Below, one piece after another: positions 17,757 to 25,810 of a stretch of DNA of 64,000 bases. A program made the translations under genes and the position numbers. Source of the stretch: an uncultured Lachnospiraceae bacterium (lineage in GTDB: Bacteria; Bacillota; Clostridia; Lachnospirales; Lachnospiraceae); NCBI GenBank assembly GCA_910583615.1, contig CAJTXP010000007.1, positions 67,440 through 131,439 of the forward strand, read 5' to 3'. Below the pieces are notes generated by a model, which ran no database searches, was not told the origin of the DNA, and saw only the letters and a list, made by a program, of their open reading frames with translations. Positions within the stretch are counted from its first letter, which is position 1. Each line of letters opens with the position of its first letter.

Positions 17757-18041
17757 TCAACCGTCTTTATAAGATTTCAAAAGCGCTTCAATGGCGGCAA
17801 GCTGATTGGGGGTCAACCAACTTACATCTATCAGACGACGGTTATCCAAACCAAGCAGATAGTCTGTAGTTACACCATAAAGAGTTGCCATTTTAATCAG
17901 TATGTCATAAGAAGGATGGCGGGAAGATACCTCATAAGAAGAGATAACCGCTTTTGAGAGTCCAAGCCTTTCTGCGACTTGGACTTGAGTCAACCCTTGC
18001 AGCTTTCGTAATTTTTTGAGACGTTCGCCTAATTCATACAT
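17757..18041 (-). CDS. XRE-family transcriptional regulator
   Basis: 94 residues from the ATG at 18041, preceded by GGAGGG on the minus strand; the frame extends nine codons further upstream without such a site. Residues 1-65 form a helix-turn-helix domain (LGERLKKLRKLQGLTQVQVA, SKAVISSYEV, DILIKMATLYGVTTDYLLGL). It is divergent from the WYL regulator at 18195 across a 150-bp AT-rich spacer with putative promoters, so it may repress itself and the cassette to its right (inference). Confidence 0.85.
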   Translation of the reverse strand: MYELGERLKKLRKLQGLTQVQVAERLGLSKAVISSYEVSSRHPSYDILIKMATLYGVTTDYLLGLDNRRLIDVSWLTPNQLAAIEALLKSYKDG

Positions 18042-18194
18042 GACAACCCTCCACCATAATAATATCAATAAGTAGTCAAAAATAGGTAGTAAATATATGC
18101 ATATAAAACCACTAAATGTTTACTTTTGAAAGGAAATGTGATATTCTTTATGTAATTGAAAATATGATAAGTCTTTATTTCGGGGTAGAAAATA

Positions 18195-19154
18195 ATGGAT
18201 AAGACAAACAGGATATTATCAATATTATATAGGATACTGATGGGAGAAAGAGTAACTACTGGAAAGCTTGCATCGGAATATCAGGTTTCCGGCAAAAGTA
18301 TTCAGCGGGATTTGAATGTCGTTCGTTCATTTTTTTCAGAAAACCGGGAATTGGCAGGTAATCGGGAACTGGTTAAAGAAAACGGGTTCTACTATTTAGA
18401 CCATACAGATTTGCTGTCGCCGGATGAGCTGCTTTTGGTCATAAAGGTATTGATCGGAAGTCGGGTCATGGATAAAGCGAAGCTGCAGGAACTGTTGGAT
18501 AAGCTGATGCGGGGTTACAGCTGTCAGGACAGGGAATTCTTTAAAAATCTGTTTAAAGATGACATGAAATTATATCGCCCTGCTGGAGATGGCGGAAGCG
18601 CAGATCTGTTTGAACGGGTGTGGAAGCTGGAAGGGATGATACGGAGGGGAAACGCGATCAGGATCAGCTATGAACGGCTTGATAATGAACTGGTAGACAG
18701 AGAATTATATCCTGTCTCGGTCGTCTTTTCAGAGTATTATTTTTATCTGCTTGCCTGCCGTGCGGACAAGGATGATATGCTGGTGATCTATTATCGTCTG
18801 GACCGGATAAAATCGATAAAGGAGCTGGATCAAAAGGCTTATTTTGGCACAAATGGACGGTATGACTTGAGTGATGCAAAACGCTATAGCCAGAATATGT
18901 TTATGGGGAAGAGAATAACGATCCGGTTTGTCTATACAGGTCCATCCATAGAAGCGATACTGGACAGGTTTCCAACAGCGGAAATTGTTCGGAGGGATGA
19001 AGAGGAAGTGGAATTGACAGCAAGTGTGGAGTACAGCCGTGGGACGATTATGGAACTGTTGTCTCAGGGAAGCTGGATTCGGGTACTGAAACCAGATAAT
19101 GTAGTGGAGGACATACAGAACGAATTAAGGGTGATGAAATCGTATTATATGTGA
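18195..19154 (+). CDS. WYL-domain transcriptional regulator
   Basis: A 319-residue protein with an N-terminal winged helix (ILSILYRILMGERVTTGKLA and KSIQRDLNVVRSFF, residues 5-50) and a WYL domain at about 130-235 (ISYERLD, ELYPVSVVFSEYYFYLLACR). The last 80 residues match the WCX extension. WYL regulators control many phage-defence and DNA-damage loci and sense nucleic acids or nucleotides (established). First gene of a same-strand run to 23467, and the natural candidate to control it. Confidence 0.85.
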   Translation: MDKTNRILSILYRILMGERVTTGKLASEYQVSGKSIQRDLNVVRSFFSENRELAGNRELVKENGFYYLDHTDLLSPDELLLVIKVLIGSRVMDKAKLQELLDKLMRGYSCQDREFFKNLFKDDMKLYRPAGDGGSADLFERVWKLEGMIRRGNAIRISYERLDNELVDRELYPVSVVFSEYYFYLLACRADKDDMLVIYYRLDRIKSIKELDQKAYFGTNGRYDLSDAKRYSQNMFMGKRITIRFVYTGPSIEAILDRFPTAEIVRRDEEEVELTASVEYSRGTIMELLSQGSWIRVLKPDNVVEDIQNELRVMKSYYM

Positions 19155-19344
19155 CGATAAAATCAATGGAAAAAGAAAATTATAAGTTGAGACTGGTGCG
19201 CTTATTACATAAGAGATCGGAAAATGTTTTGTATCAGGACAGAAATTATTTACTTGATTGTGCTTGAAACTTCAGACATCTGCCCCTGTTCTGCCGGCGG
19301 AGAAATTGAGTAAATCAAATATTATTATACCAGGAGGAAAAACT

Positions 19345-19746
19345 ATGTTTCTTGCAAATCTGAATGACACTCAAAAGGATGCGTTCATGACACTGGCGTA
19401 TAAATTAATTGCGGTGGATGGAGTTCTGGATGAAGGGGAACTTGCCATGATGGCGCAGTACAAACTGGAAATGAATCTGCCGTCCGATTATGACGAAACG
19501 CAGGGTAATCTGGAAACGGCGATTGTTGCATTCACAGCAGAACCGGATGCGATAAAAAAACAGATTATGTTTGAACTGGTGGGCCTTGCCTGCGCAGGAG
19601 ATGACTATGAGAATGAGGAATATACATTGATTGAACAGGTTCGGACTGCGTTTGATCTGCGGGCAGATTTCCCGGGGAAATGCGAAGTATACATATCGGA
19701 ACTTAAAAAGCTGTATGAGAAGATCGGAACGCTGGTAGGAGAATGA
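19345..19746 (+). CDS. TerB-like protein
   Basis: A 133-residue helical protein starting at ATG 19345 after AGGAGG. The segment AFMTLAYKLIAVDGVLDEGE is the TerB signature (acidic, metal-binding helical pair), and a second acidic helix pair follows (GDDYENEEYTLIEQ). TerB domains occur in tellurite-resistance and membrane-linked stress and defence systems (established). Here it lies between a WYL regulator and a Cys-cluster protein, which suggests a sensing or metal-dependent scaffold role (inference). Confidence 0.7.
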   Translation: MFLANLNDTQKDAFMTLAYKLIAVDGVLDEGELAMMAQYKLEMNLPSDYDETQGNLETAIVAFTAEPDAIKKQIMFELVGLACAGDDYENEEYTLIEQVRTAFDLRADFPGKCEVYISELKKLYEKIGTLVGE

Positions 19747-19794
19747 TACGATTTTGTATTATGTCGGGAAGGAAGAGAAGATGAAGACGAGGAA

Positions 19795-20094
19795 ATGCTG
19801 GAGTTTCCATGTGACAAATGCGGACTGTGTTGTGAACATTTGTCTGGTTTGGAACTTTATCAGGATTTAGATAATGGTACCGGGGTGTGCCGACACTTCA
19901 ATAAATCCACCAGACTATGTAATATTTACCAAAACAGACCGCAGAAATGTAATATCAATGCAAGCTATGTCTGGTTTCAAGATCAGATGAGCTATGATGA
20001 GTATGTAAAAATGAATATCAAAGCATGTCAAATGTTGAAGGAGAAATTACTATCGCTTGGACCGGATCCGGTCGATGACGGAGCTGGAGAATAA
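19795..20094 (+). CDS. YkgJ-type cysteine-cluster protein
   Basis: A 99-residue protein that opens FPCDKCGLCCEHLSGLELYQ and continues with VCRHFN, LCNIYQNRPQKC: the CxxCxxC plus downstream Cys pattern of the YkgJ (zinc/iron-chelating) family. The family binds metal or an iron-sulphur cluster; the biochemical role is unknown. Two internal Cys-containing segments are normal for the family. The ribosome binding site is poor (GAGG close to ATG). It ends 13 bp before the next gene, consistent with an operon. Confidence 0.75.
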   Translation: MLEFPCDKCGLCCEHLSGLELYQDLDNGTGVCRHFNKSTRLCNIYQNRPQKCNINASYVWFQDQMSYDEYVKMNIKACQMLKEKLLSLGPDPVDDGAGE

Positions 20095-20107
20095 GGAGAT
20101 TTCTGAT

Positions 20108-21520
20108 ATGAGAGATTTTGATGAGATAGAAGAGACTTATGACAAAAATGATTCCGGGAAAATAGCTGCAGGTTATGCTGTTGCTGAAACTGCAAGAAAT
20201 TCTGTACAGCAAGCAGCAGTGAAGTTTTCCAGACCAGATAGCTATACGGGAAACCGTTTTCTTTACGATAGTGGAACAGCTAAAAGACAGGCAAAAATAA
20301 AACTGTTTCAGGAGAATATCAGCGTTATAGATCCTTATACAGGAGATGCATTAGCACTGACGGTAAATGAAGCAAAGGCACTATATGGAGAAAACTGGCA
20401 AAGACATTTGGCGGAAAGTGATCATATTCAGCCGATTGAAAAGATTTTTGAAGAAACGAGGGGAAATCCATGGTTGACCAATGATGATATACAGTCAGCT
20501 GCGAACAGCGATGATAATATTGTAGTAACATCACGAAAAGTTAACAATGCAAAACGCAGCAGAACCAACGAAGATTTTTTTAATGAAGCCGAATACCTTG
20601 CGGATAAAGGTATATCGCTTACAGAAGAAGGGAAGCAAACGGCGCTCAGAGACGGAGAAGCGGCGGAAGAGAGTATAGCCCGGCAGTTGAAAAAATCCAC
20701 CATGGGAAATATTGTTAGAACTGGGAATGAAGCAGGAATACAGGGAGCAAAGGCTGCAGGCAGTATGACTGCAGTTATATCATCCATTCAAAATATAGTT
20801 GCTGTTTTAAAAGGGGAGAAAGATACAGAAGATGCAGTTGTAGATGTTTTGGCGGATACGGGGAAAGCGACAGTTACTGGTTATATGATGGGAAATGGTC
20901 TTACCACGATCTCTCAGACATTATCTAATGTGTCTTCCAAATTTATACAGGCATTAAACGCATCAAATGTTCCGGGAAAGATTGTTACTGCGGTGATAGT
21001 TACTGGAAATACTTTAAAACGTTATGGGTCAGGAGAGATTACAACAGAGGAATGTCTGATGGAGCTTGGGGCAAGTGGAATTAATCTTGCCGTAATGCCG
21101 TATTCCATGGCAGTAGGTCAGACGTTGATTCCGATCCCCGTTGTAGGAGCTGCTGTGGGAGCGCTGGTAGGCTCTGTTTTGACGAGTCAATGTTATCACC
21201 AGCTTATTGGTCGACTTAAAGTAAAGGAACTGGAACATCAGGAACGCTTGAGAATCATTAAAGAGTGTCATATGGCTGCGGAGCAGGCAAAAGCATATAG
21301 AAGAGAATTAGAGGCTTGCTTATCGGCGTATTTTAAAGAATACCAGGACTGTTTTGATGAAGCACTTTCGGAAATTCGATTTGCCTGTCAAACAGGTGAT
21401 ACGGAGGGGATAATTGCCGGTGCGAATAAAATTACAGAAAAACTGGGTGGTCAGGTTTGTTATGAGACAGAGGAGGAATTTCGAGATTTTCTGGATGATG
21501 ATTCAGCGTTTGTATTGTAA
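20108..21520 (+). CDS. HNH-like plus glycine-zipper membrane protein, uncharacterised
   Basis: 470 residues from ATG 20108, which AAGGAG at 20093 supports. Residues 70-155 look like a cysteine-free HNH fold: DPYTGD, then SDHIQPI (Asp105, His106), and NIVVTSRKVNNAKR with Asn147, at spacing similar to HNH nucleases. Residues about 210-360 are small-residue-rich and partly hydrophobic (PIPVVGAAVGALVGSVL), like glycine-zipper membrane segments. The C-terminus is a charged helix (KELEHQERLRIIKECHMAAE). Not recognised as a known family; a nuclease or pore-type effector is an inference. Confidence 0.5.
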   Translation: MRDFDEIEETYDKNDSGKIAAGYAVAETARNSVQQAAVKFSRPDSYTGNRFLYDSGTAKRQAKIKLFQENISVIDPYTGDALALTVNEAKALYGENWQRHLAESDHIQPIEKIFEETRGNPWLTNDDIQSAANSDDNIVVTSRKVNNAKRSRTNEDFFNEAEYLADKGISLTEEGKQTALRDGEAAEESIARQLKKSTMGNIVRTGNEAGIQGAKAAGSMTAVISSIQNIVAVLKGEKDTEDAVVDVLADTGKATVTGYMMGNGLTTISQTLSNVSSKFIQALNASNVPGKIVTAVIVTGNTLKRYGSGEITTEECLMELGASGINLAVMPYSMAVGQTLIPIPVVGAAVGALVGSVLTSQCYHQLIGRLKVKELEHQERLRIIKECHMAAEQAKAYRRELEACLSAYFKEYQDCFDEALSEIRFACQTGDTEGIIAGANKITEKLGGQVCYETEEEFRDFLDDDSAFVL

Positions 21521-21548
21521 ATTTTAATTTTGAACAGGAGGATTGTTT

Positions 21549-22661
21549 ATGCCATTACCATTTATCATTGCAACAGGTGCGATTGGTTTACTTGGTATAG
21601 GAGGACATCTGTCGGCAAAGGAAACCAATGAAAAGGCGGAAATGATCGTAGAACGGGCAAAAAATGTATACCATGATGCAAGATTATCTTTGGAAACCGC
21701 AAAATACAATGCAGAAGAATCCTTGACAGCACTTGGTTATGCAAAAAAGAATGTATTAGAAGGTTCTATAAAACAGTTTGTACAGGCATTTGAAAGAATA
21801 AAGGATGATGTAAGGTTAAGAGACTCTACAGGTATGAATGAAGTTTCTCATTTTGCAATTGATGAGCAGGGAATTACTGAACTGAGAAAAATGTCAGATA
21901 TTTATTCTTCAATGGTGTCAAGTGGCGCTGCAGGAATGGCAACAGGTGCTTTGATTGGCCTGGCAGCGAATGGTACGCTTTCTTTGGTAGGAACAGGTCT
22001 GTCCATTGCTGGCAATTTTCTGGCCGTCGGTGAACTGACTGGCGCGGCTGCAATTGCTGGTACAAGTTTATCTATGGGAATGTCATTAACTCCTCTTTCA
22101 GCGTTTGTAGCTCCGGTTGTTTTGTTTACCGCGATATCGGCAAGCTCAAAAGCTGATGAAAATTTGGAGAAGGCAAATGCAAAGCTGGCAGAGATTGAAT
22201 CAGCAGTTGAGAAAATGAAAGTTTCTGAAACTATGTGTAATGCCATAGCCGAAAGAGCAGATATGTTTCGTGAGCTACTGGTAGAATTGGATGAAATATT
22301 TTCTGACTTTGCAAAGCGGTTGGACTGCATAACTGAGAAAAAAATGTGCGAGGTGCAGGGGGGAAAAATCCGATCTGGAGATTTGACAGAGGAAGAACTG
22401 AATGTGGCCCGTGCTGCAAAGGCTCTCGCGGGCGCAGTGAAAGCGGTTATTGATGTTCCGATGTTATCGAAAGAAGGAAAACTTACAATAGAATCGCAGA
22501 CAACCTATGACGAAGTACGGGCTGATTATAATAAAAAACTGGAAAGTGGCATTATTCAAAAAAAACCTAAAAGCAGTACTATTTTTTGCACTGGCTGTGG
22601 GAAGAAAATTGCAAGAAATGCAAAATTCTGTAATTACTGTGGTAAAAAGAATACATATTAA
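21549..22661 (+). CDS. Glycine-zipper membrane protein with C-terminal zinc ribbon
   Basis: 370 residues from ATG 21549, six bases after AGGAGGA. It has a hydrophobic N-terminal helix (FIIATGAIGLLGIGG), a coiled-coil-like helix to about 80, a long Gly/Ala-rich hydrophobic stretch at about 123-197 able to span the membrane twice, more charged helices, and a terminal zinc ribbon (CTGCGKK, CNYCGKK, residues about 346-366). The layout resembles the preceding protein, suggesting a paired membrane complex (inference). Function unknown. Confidence 0.55.
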   Translation: MPLPFIIATGAIGLLGIGGHLSAKETNEKAEMIVERAKNVYHDARLSLETAKYNAEESLTALGYAKKNVLEGSIKQFVQAFERIKDDVRLRDSTGMNEVSHFAIDEQGITELRKMSDIYSSMVSSGAAGMATGALIGLAANGTLSLVGTGLSIAGNFLAVGELTGAAAIAGTSLSMGMSLTPLSAFVAPVVLFTAISASSKADENLEKANAKLAEIESAVEKMKVSETMCNAIAERADMFRELLVELDEIFSDFAKRLDCITEKKMCEVQGGKIRSGDLTEEELNVARAAKALAGAVKAVIDVPMLSKEGKLTIESQTTYDEVRADYNKKLESGIIQKKPKSSTIFCTGCGKKIARNAKFCNYCGKKNTY

Positions 22662-22669
22662 GGAGACGG

Positions 22670-23467
22670 ATGATGATTTGCAAGAAGTGTGGAACCAAAT
22701 TTTCGGATGGATTGTTTTGCCCGGAATGTGGGACAAGAATGGCTATGAACAACTCGGGAATAGATAATATAGAGGAGATGGAATCGAAATTTGATGAAAG
22801 TGAGGAATATGATACAAAAAAATATGGATCCCAAGGCAGATTGGAAGAACAGAGAATTACAACAAAGATTAAAGTTGTTGCTGGCGAGAAAAAAGTATTT
22901 GAAAATAAGATTCTGTTTTTTGATGAAAGTATAGAAGTAAATGAGAATGCAAAACTGGAATTTCGAAATTGTTCCTTTGTAATGGAAAAAGGATGCATTA
23001 ATATATGCGGAGAAAATATAAATTTAGGTTTTGAAAATTGTATTATTAAAAATGCTATTATTGATGGATGGTATAGTGGTTGGGATAAACAGGTGGCATT
23101 GACATTTCGAAATTGTGCTATTATCAATGAAGAGAATGATAGTCTCATTAAGGTAAATGGTAAAAATATGTACTTTGAAAATTGCTTCATAAAAACAGGA
23201 AATTTTCTTGAAAATAGAGGTAGTAGGTTCGATTATGGAAGGCGTGAAGACTGTGTACTGGAATTTCGAAATTGTACTATTATAAAGAATATGGAAGGAG
23301 AATTTATCCGTAATTCAGATTTTCGTATGATATTGAAATTTGAAAATTGTTCTATTACAGGATCTAATATTTGTTTTGGAAGTTGTATAGAGTTGATTAT
23401 TGAAAATAGTATTTTAGATTCTCATGAAGGGATGGATCTTTTTCGAAAAAACTCTTTTATTTTTTGA
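22670..23467 (+). CDS. Zinc-ribbon protein with beta-helix-like repeats
   Basis: 265 residues. The N-terminus is a zinc ribbon (Cys4, Cys7, Cys17, Cys20). After a charged linker, from about residue 95 there are six degenerate repeats centred on FRNC or FENC (for example LEFRNCSF, LGFENCII, LTFRNCAI, MYFENCFI, LEFRNCTI, LKFENCSI), spaced about 20-35 residues, as expected for a right-handed beta helix. ATG 22670 and ATG 22673 are both possible after AAGGAG. It ends the cassette; base composition here is clearly AT-rich. The role is unknown; a target-binding or scaffold protein is plausible. Confidence 0.55.
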   Translation: MMICKKCGTKFSDGLFCPECGTRMAMNNSGIDNIEEMESKFDESEEYDTKKYGSQGRLEEQRITTKIKVVAGEKKVFENKILFFDESIEVNENAKLEFRNCSFVMEKGCINICGENINLGFENCIIKNAIIDGWYSGWDKQVALTFRNCAIINEENDSLIKVNGKNMYFENCFIKTGNFLENRGSRFDYGRREDCVLEFRNCTIIKNMEGEFIRNSDFRMILKFENCSITGSNICFGSCIELIIENSILDSHEGMDLFRKNSFIF

Positions 23468-23530
23468 GATTTTGATGCGAGCAGAAATGTTTTGGAAAAA
23501 TTATTTTGTAATCATATACTATACCCATGT

Positions 23531-23560
23531 AAAGGACAATGGCACGCCCCATTGTCCTTT
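23531..23560 (+). terminator. Hairpin ending the WYL-TerB cassette
   Basis: Perfect 12-bp stem AAAGGACAATGG/CCATTGTCCTTT with a six-base loop. The T-run is only three bases, so termination may be partial. It marks the change from AT-rich to GC-richer sequence. Confidence 0.6.
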
Positions 23561-23710
23561 CCCAACCTTATAATCAACAAACATCCAGCCCGCCGGCAGG
23601 AAAGGAGGCATTGACAGATCCGGCAGGGAAAAATGAAAACTGAAAACGGGCATACAGCGGGCAGAGCCACATTGGTTCTGTCCGCTTTGTCGTGGAAGGA
23701 GGAGGCGTAA

Positions 23711-23797
23711 ATGGAGAAGATCATACTCAGCATACTGGCGACAATCGCCGTGATCGTGACGGAGGTGGCCAGATACCATGATGAAAATGAAGACTGA
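23711..23797 (+). CDS. 28-residue single-helix membrane peptide
   Basis: ATG 23711 follows AAGGAGGAGG and encodes a hydrophobic helix (IILSILATIAVIVTEV) with a charged tail ending DENED. Too short for family assignment. It precedes parA by 118 bp on the same strand. It could be a small membrane regulator or a type I toxin-like peptide (inference); no antisense RNA was identified. Confidence 0.45.
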   Translation: MEKIILSILATIAVIVTEVARYHDENED

Positions 23798-23915
23798 CCG
23801 GGAAGGATCCCGGAACCGATGAAGGGAAAGGGAAAATCCGTGTTTGAACTGGAAGAACGGTTTGAACGGGAGATCCGGGCGGAAAAGTCCGTAAAAACGA
23901 AAGAGGTGAGGAAAA

Positions 23916-24740
23916 ATGGCACAAAAACTGTGCGTAGTCAACCAGAAAGGCGGAGTATCCAAAAGTACGGTCGTACTGTGCCTGGGAACCGGACTGGCAG
24001 ACCGGGGAAAGAAAGTGCTGCTGGCTGATCTGGATGCCCAGGGCAGCCTTGGTATCAGTCTTGGATGCGATTATCCGGAGAAGCTTCCGGTTACGATGGC
24101 GGAGATTTTTCAGATGATGAAGCAGGCCCCTGACAGTCCGGATGCTGTCAGGGGTATTCTGTCTCATTCGGAACATCTGCATTACATTGCGGCAAACCGG
24201 AAGATGGTATTCGTGGAACAGGAACTGTCACAGACGGAAGGAGGGGAACGGTTTCTGAAACGCTTTCTGGCTTTGGTGGAAAATGCATACGATTATATCC
24301 TGCTGGACTGTCCTCCCGCACTTGGAATGGTGACGGTCAATGCACTTGCGGCGGCGGATCAGGTGCTGATTCCCACGCAGGCGGAGTATCTGGCGGCAAA
24401 AGGACTGGAACAGCTTCTGCAGACCATAGTCCGTATCCGCAGAAAGGTAAATCCGGACCTTGGAATTCTCGGGATTCTGCCGTCCATGGTGAATCCGAAA
24501 ACCCGGGACAGCAGGAAAGTCCTGCAGCTTCTTCAGGATACTTATGGGAACAGTATCGGAATCCTGCCCTGTCAGATCCCGTATTCCGTACGGGCCAAAG
24601 AACTCAGTTCCGGTGCGAAAAGCATCTATGAACTGGACCGGAACGGAAAAGTGGCAGCGGCGTACAGGCAGCTGGTGGATATCGTCCTGAAAGCCACAGG
24701 GCCAGACCGTGAGGCAGATACGGAAGGGGGAGCCATATGA
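23916..24740 (+). CDS. parA: ParA/Soj-family partition ATPase
   Basis: A 274-residue ParA-type ATPase that would position the element's DNA at division. Seen: a deviant Walker A KGGVSKST (residues 11-18; the usual form is KGGVGKTT), switch I DLDAQGS and Walker B-like DYILLDCPPALG. There is no N-terminal DNA-binding domain, so it is the short (type Ib-like) form. ATG follows GAGGTGAGG; the end overlaps parB by four bases. Partition genes imply that the element spends time as a replicating circle. Confidence 0.92.
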   Translation: MAQKLCVVNQKGGVSKSTVVLCLGTGLADRGKKVLLADLDAQGSLGISLGCDYPEKLPVTMAEIFQMMKQAPDSPDAVRGILSHSEHLHYIAANRKMVFVEQELSQTEGGERFLKRFLALVENAYDYILLDCPPALGMVTVNALAAADQVLIPTQAEYLAAKGLEQLLQTIVRIRRKVNPDLGILGILPSMVNPKTRDSRKVLQLLQDTYGNSIGILPCQIPYSVRAKELSSGAKSIYELDRNGKVAAAYRQLVDIVLKATGPDREADTEGGAI

Positions 24741-25714
24741 TACTGACTCCCTTTGAGGAAATGCTGGGGCAGGATGAGAGCACGGAAATAGAACTTTTCC
24801 GGATTGATGCATTTCCCGGACATCCTTTTCAGGTTCGTCTGGATGAAGACATGGAAAAGCTGATCGAGAGCATCGGGCAGTCCGGAGTGATCGTTCCGGT
24901 CATTCTCAGAAAAAAGCAGGACGGCAGATATGAGACAATTGCAGGGCACCGCCGGTGTGCCGCCTGCAGGCAGCTGGGAATGGACCGCGTACCTGCAGTG
25001 ATCCGGGAAATGTCCGAAGAAGAGGCAGTTCTCTGCATGATTGATTCCAATATCCAGAGAACCTGCATTCTTCCCAGTGAGAAAGCGAAAGCCTACCGGA
25101 TGAAAATGGAAGCCCTGTCAAGGCAGGGGAACAGGAAAGAAGCAGATGCTTTTCCGACTACTTCCCGACAACCTGTCGGGAAGTGGAAGAAGGAGACCGC
25201 AGAGCAGATCGGAACGGATGCAGGAGACAGCGGAAGGCAGGTGCAGAGGTATCTCCGATTGAATTACCTGCTTCCGGAACTTCTGAAACTGGTGGATGAA
25301 AAGAAGCTGGCATTCCTCTCCGGAGTGGAACTGTCCTGGCTGTCCGCAGAGCAGCAGGAAGAGCTTTTTCGATATCTGCAGGAAAATCCGCATGGTATCT
25401 CCAGAAAACAGGCGGGGCAGCTCCGACAGTCTGCGGAAACGGAAGGTTTGTCTCCGGAGCGGATTGAACAGATCCTTTCCGGGACACGTCCAAAGAAGCA
25501 GAAAAGGCTGGATAAGAAAGAGAATCCGGCAGTATATCCGGAGAAATCCGATTCAGGCAGGAGTACAGGGTTCCGGAAGCTGGCTGACGAAATCCGTACA
25601 TATTTTCCCAAAGGATGTTCCGATGAAGATATATGGGAAATTTTAAGGCAGCTGCTGGAAAAATGGAAAAGCGGGGAAGTGGAGCTTTCACAGGAAACTG
25701 CAGGCAGAACCTGA
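24737..25714 (+). CDS. parB: ParB/Spo0J-family partition protein
   Basis: A 325-residue protein. The N-terminal ParB/sulfiredoxin-like domain (residues about 20-110) has the GHRRCAACRQ box (70-79) that binds CTP in ParB proteins. A helix-turn-helix region is at about 155-180, and the C-terminus is helical and Lys/Glu-rich. It overlaps parA by four bases. A perfect 25-bp palindrome at 25160-25184 lies inside the gene between the two domains and is a candidate parS. Confidence 0.9.
   Translation: MILTPFEEMLGQDESTEIELFRIDAFPGHPFQVRLDEDMEKLIESIGQSGVIVPVILRKKQDGRYETIAGHRRCAACRQLGMDRVPAVIREMSEEEAVLCMIDSNIQRTCILPSEKAKAYRMKMEALSRQGNRKEADAFPTTSRQPVGKWKKETAEQIGTDAGDSGRQVQRYLRLNYLLPELLKLVDEKKLAFLSGVELSWLSAEQQEELFRYLQENPHGISRKQAGQLRQSAETEGLSPERIEQILSGTRPKKQKRLDKKENPAVYPEKSDSGRSTGFRKLADEIRTYFPKGCSDEDIWEILRQLLEKWKSGEVELSQETAGRT
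25160..25184. promoter_or_regulatory. Perfect palindrome inside parB, candidate parS
   Basis: ACTTCCCGACA and TGTCGGGAAGT, 11-bp arms around ACC. It encodes the TSRQPVGK linker between the ParB domains. Its sequence differs from the chromosomal Spo0J site. As a strong symmetric site in the partition operon it could be the ParB loading site or an mRNA hairpin; the evidence is symmetry and location only. Confidence 0.45.
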
Positions 25715-25810
25715 AAAGCTCTGAGATATCCGGAAGGACAGGCAGAGACCGTAACAGTTAACAGGAATAAATGCAGACAGGAGTCTGCAGATAACGGAAA
25801 GGAGAACATT

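Noticed and set aside
23819..24028. Possible small gene overlapping the start of parA
   Set aside because: The first 30 codons look plausible, but the rest runs out of frame through parA and has no own ribosome binding site; kept only as a remote possibility.
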